Shown: one piece after another, positions 58,949-64,000 of the stretch
Numbering within the stretch: the stretch's first letter is position 1
How the letters are laid out: the number at the start of each line of letters is the position of its first letter
Origin: Lentisalinibacter sp035655155
GTDB lineage: Bacteria > Pseudomonadota > Gammaproteobacteria > Steroidobacterales > Woeseiaceae
Assembly (NCBI GenBank): GCA_035655155.1
Contig: DASRVH010000050.1
Span: forward strand, 1-64,000
Direction: 5' to 3'
DNA: 64,000 nucleotides
Made by a program: the position numbers and the translations under genes
The notes under the pieces: generated by a model
Seen by the model: the letters and a program-made list of their open reading frames with translations, nothing else
Told to the model about the DNA's origin: nothing
Databases searched by the model: none

Positions 58949-58970
58949 CCGTAAATCACTAATTTTACGG
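58949..58970. promoter_or_regulatory. Putative operator between rocD and the antiporter gene
   Basis: CCGTAAA (58949-58955) and TTTACGG (58964-58970) are a perfect 7-bp inverted repeat with an 8-nt AT-rich spacer. The region is AT-rich relative to its surroundings and lies about 50-75 nt upstream of the rocD GTG. Confidence 0.5.
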
Positions 58971-59095
58971 TATTTAGGGCGTCGCCGGCCAGAAAAGCGG
59001 CGGCGGCCCGGGCCGCCGCGGCGGAGCGCGCCCGCTGTTGCGGGCCGCAGGCGCGGCCGTTACCGTACGCCGCTTGTTCCTGTCGAGCATCCCCG

Positions 59096-60937
59096 ATGCC
59101 TGAAGATCAGATCGTCCTCGTCATCGTCGGCGTCGTCGCGCTGGGCGTGTCAGCACAGTGGGTGGCATGGCGCCTGCGCCTGCCGGCCATCGTGCTGCTG
59201 GCCGGCTCCGGGCTGATCGTCGGCCCCGGCCTCGGCTGGATCAATCCCAGCGAGGAACTCGGCGATCTGCTGCGCCCGGTCATCAGTCTCTGTGTCGCCA
59301 TCATCCTGTTCGAGGGCGGCCTCAGCCTCAGGCTGGCCGAGCTGAAGGAGGCGGCCCGCGGCGTTCAGCGGCTGGTGTATCTGGGGGCGCCGTTCGGCTG
59401 GGCGGCCGCCACGCTGTGCGCCCATTACATCGGCGGCCTGGACTGGGCCGTATCGCTGGTGTTCGGCGCCATCATGGTGGTGACCGGGCCGACGGTGATC
59501 ATGCCGCTGCTGCGCCAGAGCGCGCTGAACCGCCGCACGGCCTCGTATCTGAAGTGGGAAGGCATCGTCAACGATCCCATCGGCGCGTTGCTGGCGGTGC
59601 TGGTGTTCCAGTTCTTCGTCTTCAGCGGCGAGGGCTCGGGCCTGGCGGAGGTGCTGCAGGGAGTCGGTCTCGCCATCACCTCCGGGCTGGTGTTCGGCGG
59701 CGTCGGCGGCTGGCTCACGGGGCGGGCGTTCCGCGCCGGGATGGTGCCGGAGTATCTGAAGAGCCCGGTGATGCTGGGCCTCGTGCTCGTCGTCTACGAG
59801 GCCTCCAACCTGATGCAGCACGAAGCGGGGCTGCTGGCGGTGACCATCATGGGTATTGTGGTTGCGAACATGAATCTGCCGGGCATCGGCGACATGAAGC
59901 GCTTCAAGGAGTACATCACCATCATGCTCGTGTCGGTGGTGTTCGTGCTGCTCACCGCCGATCTGAACGTCGAGTCCCTCACCTCGATCGGCTGGCGCGG
60001 TGCGGCATTGATCGCGGCCATCATGGTCGTCGCCAGGCCTGCGGCCATCATGCTGGCCACGATCGGCGCGAATATGGAATTCCGCGAGCGCCTGCTGCTC
60101 TCCTGGATCGCGCCGCGCGGCATCGTCGCCGCCGCCACCGCCGGTGTCATGGGGCCGCGGCTGGTCGATGCGGGCTACGACGCCGACGTGCTGCTGCCGC
60201 TGGTGTTCGCCGTGATATTCGCCACCGTCTTCGCCCACGGCCTGTCGCTGAACTGGCTGGCGGGGCGGCTCGGGCTGTCCTCGCGCCACCGTGACAGCGT
60301 CGTGATCGTCGGGGCCTCGCCCTGGACCATCGAGCTGGCCCGCACGCTGCAGGCACTGAAGGTGAACGTGCTGGTGGCGGACTCCTCCTGGCACAACCTG
60401 CGCGCGGCCCGGCTGGCCGGCGTGCCCGTCTTCTACGGCGACATCCTCTCGGAGTTCGCCGAGGAATCGGTGGAACTCGCCCACGTGCGCACGGTGCTGG
60501 CAGCCACCAGCAACGATGCCTACAACGCGCTGGTCTGCACGCAGATCGCGCCGGAGGTGGGCCAGCGCCATGTCTTCCAGCTGCCCATGGGTGCGGAGAC
60601 CGAGGACGATCCCAAGGCGATCGCGCGGCCGCGACGGGGCAACGTGGCGTTCGACAAGGATGCGGTGTTCGAGCGGCTCTGGCGGCTGTACGTGCGGGGC
60701 TGGGGCTTTTACAAGACGAAGCTGTCGGAGAACTACAGCTACAGCGATTTCCTGAGCGAGCGGCCCGAGGACGCGATGCAGGTCATCCTGCTGGATTCGG
60801 ACGGCGATGTGGACCTGTTCTCGGTCCAGCACGAGCTGGAACCCAAGCCCGGCGACACCATCGTCTACTTCGCCCCCGGGAAACCGAAGAAGACCGCTGC
60901 CGAGGGGGGCGCGAATGCGCAGGCTGCCCCGGCGTGA
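59096..60937 (+). CDS. CPA1-type Na+(K+)/H+ antiporter with TrkA-N domain
   Basis: The 613-residue antiporter has about 12 transmembrane helices (residues 1-390) and a cytoplasmic TrkA-N domain (about 400-510). The FEGGLSLRLAEL segment and the GPTVIMPLLR motif follow the NhaP/CPA1 family. It exchanges protons for sodium or potassium. No Shine-Dalgarno is strong; GAGCAT lies 5 nt before the ATG. Its 3' end overlaps the next gene by 23 nt. Confidence 0.92.
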   Translation: MPEDQIVLVIVGVVALGVSAQWVAWRLRLPAIVLLAGSGLIVGPGLGWINPSEELGDLLRPVISLCVAIILFEGGLSLRLAELKEAARGVQRLVYLGAPFGWAAATLCAHYIGGLDWAVSLVFGAIMVVTGPTVIMPLLRQSALNRRTASYLKWEGIVNDPIGALLAVLVFQFFVFSGEGSGLAEVLQGVGLAITSGLVFGGVGGWLTGRAFRAGMVPEYLKSPVMLGLVLVVYEASNLMQHEAGLLAVTIMGIVVANMNLPGIGDMKRFKEYITIMLVSVVFVLLTADLNVESLTSIGWRGAALIAAIMVVARPAAIMLATIGANMEFRERLLLSWIAPRGIVAAATAGVMGPRLVDAGYDADVLLPLVFAVIFATVFAHGLSLNWLAGRLGLSSRHRDSVVIVGASPWTIELARTLQALKVNVLVADSSWHNLRAARLAGVPVFYGDILSEFAEESVELAHVRTVLAATSNDAYNALVCTQIAPEVGQRHVFQLPMGAETEDDPKAIARPRRGNVAFDKDAVFERLWRLYVRGWGFYKTKLSENYSYSDFLSERPEDAMQVILLDSDGDVDLFSVQHELEPKPGDTIVYFAPGKPKKTAAEGGANAQAAPA

Positions 60938-61562
60938 AGAGGTGATGATCCCGGGTCCCGCCGGCGACCTGGAGGCGTTGCTCGAGCTGCCGCCGGCAGG
61001 CGAGCCCGCCGGGTACGGTGTCGCGTGCCATCCCCATCCCCGGCACGGCGGCAGCATGCAGAACAAGGTCGTGCACACGCTGTGCCGCGTGTTCAACGAA
61101 CGGGGTTTCGCGGCGCTCCGCTTCAACTTCCGCGGCGTCGGTGCCAGCGAGGGCGGCTACGACGGGGGCGTCGGCGAGGTGGACGACGCGCTGGCGGTGA
61201 TGGAATGGGCCGCGCGGCGTTTCGGCGGCGAGGCGTGGCTCGCGGGATTCTCGTTCGGCGCGGCGGTCGCGTTGCATGCCGCCGCGCGGCGGACGCCGGC
61301 GCAGCTGATCACCGTGGCGCCGCCGGTCGGCCGGCTGCCGGTGGCCACCGAGCGTCAGCCCGATTGTCCCTGGATCATCGTCCAGGGCGAGGAAGACGAA
61401 CTCGTGGACGCCGACGGCGTCGTCGCCTGGGTCAACGAGCTGGCGCCGGGCCCGGAACTCCTGCTGCTGCCGGAGGTCGACCATTTTTTCCACGGTAAAC
61501 TCACGCTGCTGCGCGAGCGGCTCGGCGAGCTGCTCGACGGCGAGGGGAAGGACGCGGACTGA
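60915..61562 (+). CDS. Alpha/beta hydrolase (COG2945-like)
   Basis: The 215-residue cytosolic hydrolase has the nucleophile motif GFSFGAA, an Asp in EEDELVD and the terminal His in VDHFFHG. The block HPHPRHGGSMQNKVV marks the COG2945 group, whose substrates are unknown. GAGGGG precedes ATG 60915; a second Met with AGAGGTG at 60945 is possible, but the family keeps about ten residues before the IPGPAG strand. It is in one operon with the antiporter and TerB. Confidence 0.88.
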   Translation: MRRLPRREEVMIPGPAGDLEALLELPPAGEPAGYGVACHPHPRHGGSMQNKVVHTLCRVFNERGFAALRFNFRGVGASEGGYDGGVGEVDDALAVMEWAARRFGGEAWLAGFSFGAAVALHAAARRTPAQLITVAPPVGRLPVATERQPDCPWIIVQGEEDELVDADGVVAWVNELAPGPELLLLPEVDHFFHGKLTLLRERLGELLDGEGKDAD

Positions 61563-61564
61563 TC

Positions 61565-62029
61565 ATGCTCGATGCGCTGGCGCGGAAGCTCGAATCATTG
61601 CTGGACGGTTCGGAGGAGGGTGCCTCGGCGCAGGACGAGGAGCACGCCATACGCCTCGCGGCCGCGGCATTGCTGGTGGAGGTGGCCCGCGCCGATTTCG
61701 ACTTCGACGCTGAGGAGGCGCTGGCGCTCGAGGAGCTGCTGCGCCGCCATTACGAACTGACCGAGGAGGAAGCGACGCTGCTGCGCGAGGAGGCGAGCGA
61801 GCGGGTCGAGCATTCGGTGTCGCTGTTCGAGTTCACCCGCACGCTGCACGAACGGCTCGACGAGCGGCAGAAGTCGGAGCTGATGGGACGGCTGTGGGCC
61901 GTGGCTTTCGCCGACGGGCGGCTCGACAAGTACGAGGATGCCATGGTGCACAAGATCGGCGAGCTGCTCTACGTGCCGCGCTCGGAGGTCATACGGCGCA
62001 AGCTGCTGGCCCGCCCCGAGGAGTCATAA
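61565..62029 (+). CDS. TerB-family protein
   Basis: The 154-residue all-helical protein resembles the TerB domain: AAAALLVEVARADFDFDAEEALALEELLRRHYELT and the repeated acidic pattern AFADGRLDKYEDAMVHKIGELL. Such stand-alone TerB proteins bind metal or sit at the membrane and are not proof of tellurite resistance; no other ter genes are here. It follows the hydrolase by 2 nt and is ended by a bidirectional terminator. Confidence 0.85.
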   Translation: MLDALARKLESLLDGSEEGASAQDEEHAIRLAAAALLVEVARADFDFDAEEALALEELLRRHYELTEEEATLLREEASERVEHSVSLFEFTRTLHERLDERQKSELMGRLWAVAFADGRLDKYEDAMVHKIGELLYVPRSEVIRRKLLARPEES

Positions 62030-62030
62030 A

Positions 62031-62056
62031 AAAAGCCGGGCGCGTGCCCGGCTTTT
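62031..62056. terminator. Bidirectional terminator between terB-like gene and HU gene
   Basis: AAAAGCCGGGC (62031-62041), loop GCGT, then its 11-bp complement to 62056, with A-runs and T-runs on both sides. It serves both convergent genes. Confidence 0.92.
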
Positions 62057-62081
62057 CCGATCCGTGTCACAAGTGCGTGAC

Positions 62082-62420
62082 TCAGACCATGTCTTTCAGG
62101 CCTTTCAGGGCCGTGACCTTCACCGTCTTGCTGGCCGGCTTGGCCTTGAACATCATCTCCTCGCCCGTGAACGGGTTGATGCCCTTGCGCGCCTTCACGG
62201 CGGGCTTCTTCTTGACGGTCATCTTGGCCAGGCCGGGCAGCGTGAACGTCCCGGGGGCGCCGCGGCCGCCGAGGTTCTTCTTCATGAGGCCGGTCAGCGA
62301 GTCGAAGACCGCGGCGACGTCCTTGCGCGTGAGCCCGGTGTCTTCCGCGATGTGCCTGTAGATCTCCGACTTCGTCGGTGCCTTCTTGGCCGCGGTAGCG
62401 GCCTTTTTCTTTGCTGCCAT
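62082..62420 (-). CDS. HU/IHF-family DNA-binding protein
   Basis: The 112-residue histone-like protein has the conserved SEIYRHIAEDTGLTRKDVAAVFDSL helices and the basic beta-arm KPAVKARKGINPFTGEEMMFKAKPA. The extra N-terminal 15 residues are Lys/Ala-rich, as in some HU variants. It bends DNA and shapes the nucleoid. CAGGAGTTG precedes the ATG. It stands alone. Confidence 0.94.
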   Translation of the reverse strand: MAAKKKAATAAKKAPTKSEIYRHIAEDTGLTRKDVAAVFDSLTGLMKKNLGGRGAPGTFTLPGLAKMTVKKKPAVKARKGINPFTGEEMMFKAKPASKTVKVTALKGLKDMV

Positions 62421-62548
62421 GTATCAACTCCTGGATGGAACGAAAAACCCGGGCAATTCCGGCTCGATAAAGCGCGGCAACTTACCACAACTCGCCGTGG
62501 CGCGACAGATGGAGAATTGCATTTCGCAGGGTTTTTTTCGGGGTTTCG

Positions 62549-63025
62549 TCAATCCGTGAAGAACTGTCGGCGAAATTTCAGCATGGCCGGCTGATCGGCA
62601 CCGGGCGGAGTTGCCTCGATGTTGAAGATCAGCGTCTCGCGATGCGCGACCGGCACCTCGCCGATGTAGTAGGTGGCCTCGCCGTCGCGCACGCGGCGCA
62701 TGGTGATGTTCTTCGTCTGCCCCGTGAGGTTCGCCGCCGACACATCGACGCTTCCCTCCACCGTATTGCCCGTCGCTTTCTCCACGAAGCTTACGTTCAG
62801 CATCGCCCGGTTCCTGGAACGAACGATGCCCGTGCTCTGCGCCACCGTCGGCGTGAGCTGATCGGTGGTCATCGCGTTGTAGTGCACGATGTAGTCGCCC
62901 ACCTCGGTGGACGTCTCGCCGGACGGCATCGCCTCGGGCACGTTGCGCTCCGTCTGCTCGCCATCGCCGCAGGCGGAGAACAGCATAGCCGCCAGCGCAA
63001 GCAGTATCGTTTTCGTCGGCCTCAT
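62549..63025 (-). CDS. DUF4426 lipoprotein
   Basis: The 158-residue protein has a lipobox SAC near residues 17-19 and the DUF4426 domain: VGDYIVHYNAMTTDQLTPTVAQ, ITMRRVRDGEATYYIGEVP and RETLIFNIEATPPG. Such proteins lie next to yggT and metX in related bacteria. GGGGAGACC precedes ATG 63025, which decides the start. It is downstream of yggT on the same strand, so it is probably part of the proC-yggT operon; metX and metW are not present here. Confidence 0.88.
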   Translation of the reverse strand: MRPTKTILLALAAMLFSACGDGEQTERNVPEAMPSGETSTEVGDYIVHYNAMTTDQLTPTVAQSTGIVRSRNRAMLNVSFVEKATGNTVEGSVDVSAANLTGQTKNITMRRVRDGEATYYIGEVPVAHRETLIFNIEATPPGADQPAMLKFRRQFFTD

Positions 63026-63144
63026 AGCGGTCTCCCCGTGCCTTGTCCTGATCACCCTACTATAAACCATCCGCTTCGCCGGCCCGAACGCACGGACGCC
63101 GGATCGCGCTTCGCCTCGGTTCGCTTGCCTCTCGAAAGCTGCCG

Positions 63145-63696
63145 TCAGTGCAGCACCCCGGGCAGGCCGCCGCCCACCGCGATGCTGGCGGCCTGCAGCA
63201 GGATGGCCACCAGCAACGGCGAGAGGTCCAGCCCGCCGATGGTGGGGATGACGCGTCGGGCCGGGTCCAGGATGGGGTTGACCAGCTGGCTGAGCAGGCT
63301 GGTGACGGGGTTGTAGGTGCCGGGCGCCACCCAGCTCAATATCACGTAGACGATGATGGCGAAGAAGAAGAAGCGAAGCGCAATCATGACCGTTCGCAGT
63401 ATCGCGTAGTACAGCAGCCCGAAACCGTGCGGCGTCATGTTGAGCGCGTAGGCCATGGCGGCGACGAACACGAGCTCGAACAGCAGGATCACCACCAGCG
63501 TGGCGGTGTCGATTTTGCCTATGGGCGGCAGCACCCGGCGCAGCGGCACGATGAACGGCGAGGTGATGCGCACGATTGCCTGCGAGACGGGGTTGCGGAA
63601 GTCCGCCCGGAACAGCTGCATGAAGAGCCGCAGCAGCAGCACGATCAGGAACAGGTCGGCCAGGGTCCGGAAGAGGAAGATCAGCGCGTCGTCCAA
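63145..63696 (-). CDS. yggT: YggT-family membrane protein
   Basis: The 183-residue integral membrane protein is made of two YggT repeats: RVLPPIG and RRVIPTIGGLDLSPLLVAILLQ are the conserved ends. It has about four to six helices. It starts with TTG at 63696 after GGAGTGAGAGC. It follows proC by 33 nt, the usual arrangement in proteobacteria. Osmotic or cell-envelope roles have been proposed; none is shown by the sequence. Confidence 0.93.
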   Translation of the reverse strand: MDDALIFLFRTLADLFLIVLLLRLFMQLFRADFRNPVSQAIVRITSPFIVPLRRVLPPIGKIDTATLVVILLFELVFVAAMAYALNMTPHGFGLLYYAILRTVMIALRFFFFAIIVYVILSWVAPGTYNPVTSLLSQLVNPILDPARRVIPTIGGLDLSPLLVAILLQAASIAVGGGLPGVLH

Positions 63697-63729
63697 GCTC
63701 TCACTCCGTGCGGTCGGGTCCGGCTGAAT

Positions 63730-64000
63730 TCAGTCCGTCGCAGCATCGCCGGCGAGCTCGCTCGCCCGCTGCCGCGCGGCACGAATGGCGCGCCTAAAGA
63801 TAGCACGAACGTCCGCATCCTCGAGGACGGCGAACGCCGCCGCGGTGGTCCCGCCCGGCGAAGTGACGCGCTCGCGCAGCACGGCCGGCTCGTCGGCCTC
63901 GCTCTCCGCCGTGGCGGCGGCACCCTTCGCCGTCTGCACCGCCAGGCGGCGCGCCTGCTCCGGCGTAAAGCCGAATTCGGTGGCCGCGGCGATGAGCGCC
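63730..64000 (-). CDS. proC: Pyrroline-5-carboxylate reductase, C-terminal part (cut by the window edge)
   Basis: Only the last 90 codons lie in the window, running off its right edge. They show the P5C reductase dimerisation domain: RRLAVQTAKGAAATAESEADEPAVLRERVTSPGGTTAAAFAVLED. The enzyme makes proline from pyrroline-5-carboxylate using NAD(P)H. It stands before yggT, as is common, and the product of rocD (glutamate semialdehyde/P5C) is its substrate. The start codon is outside the window. Confidence 0.93.
   Translation of the reverse strand, partial: ALIAAATEFGFTPEQARRLAVQTAKGAAATAESEADEPAVLRERVTSPGGTTAAAFAVLEDADVRAIFRRAIRAARQRASELAGDAATD

Noticed and set aside
59150..61126. Long open frame antisense to the CPA1 antiporter
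   Set aside because: The product is a His/Gln/Arg-rich mirror of the membrane protein codons and has no recognisable family.
61565..62029. Tellurite-resistance operon
   Set aside because: Only a single TerB-like domain gene is present without terC, terD or terZ; the family name is not evidence of resistance.
1..64000. CRISPR arrays, prophage or insertion sequences
   Set aside because: No regularly spaced 24-48 bp repeats, cas genes, integrase, transposase or phage structural genes were seen.

Overview
The window is GC-rich bacterial chromosome with dense, mostly housekeeping gene content. A TonB-dependent receptor, an LPS inner-core heptose/Kdo gene set, glnE, CysB/cysteine synthase, a proC-yggT-DUF4426 row, PA2778/PA2779-type genes and an SO2930-type diheme cytochrome together point to a gammaproteobacterium, probably an environmental or marine lineage outside the Enterobacteriaceae and Pseudomonadaceae (Woeseia/Steroidobacter/Chromatiales-like). 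That placement is inferred from gene content, not measured. I see no phage, insertion sequence, CRISPR array, rRNA or tRNA.

Left third (1-21.5 kb): an unusually structured intergenic stretch at the edge (1-317), a LysR regulator, a TPR protein, an exported M3 oligopeptidase, an AlaX editing protein, a TonB-dependent receptor, a bicupin, a GGDEF enzyme, the beta-helix/diheme cytochrome lipoprotein pair, an orphan ABC ATPase, an SDR, a di-iron hydrolase-like protein, the PA2779/PA2778 pair (small exported protein plus C39-like peptidase), a Kef-type antiporter and an exported dienelactone hydrolase.

Middle (21.5-38 kb): a sigma-54 activator behind three ACGGAATTCCGT-type palindromes, a transglutaminase-TPR lipoprotein, an ECF sigma/RskA anti-sigma pair, a three-gene membrane-lipid operon (CDP-alcohol phosphatidyltransferase, HAD-IB phosphatase, VTT/DedA protein), a PBP4 carboxypeptidase with an SH3 protein, divergent cysB/cysteine synthase, a GGDEF-EAL protein with a degenerate GGDEF site, and a flavodoxin divergent from glnE.

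Right part (38-64 kb): glnE and a CHCC zinc protein run into LPS core genes (hldD, waaF, a waaC-like gene, kdkA, an LpxL-type acyltransferase). These are followed by HtpX, an exported aspartoacylase-like protein, an L,D-transpeptidase, a PpnN-type LOG protein, three small orphan genes, HtpG, MsrB, a TonB-C protein, an ornithine aminotransferase operon, a CPA1 antiporter with an alpha/beta hydrolase and TerB, HU, DUF4426, YggT and the 3' end of proC at the edge.

The strongest non-obvious signal is in the promoters. At least seven genes have a -10-like hexamer ending exactly 6 nt before the start codon and no Shine-Dalgarno, which predicts leaderless mRNAs. In the 64-nt flavodoxin/glnE gap two such promoters face apart and share one -35 hexamer in a perfectly symmetric layout. 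Short tandem repeats in intergenic and start regions, and the PA2779/PA2778 pair with a double-glycine motif in the putative substrate, are the next items worth a look.
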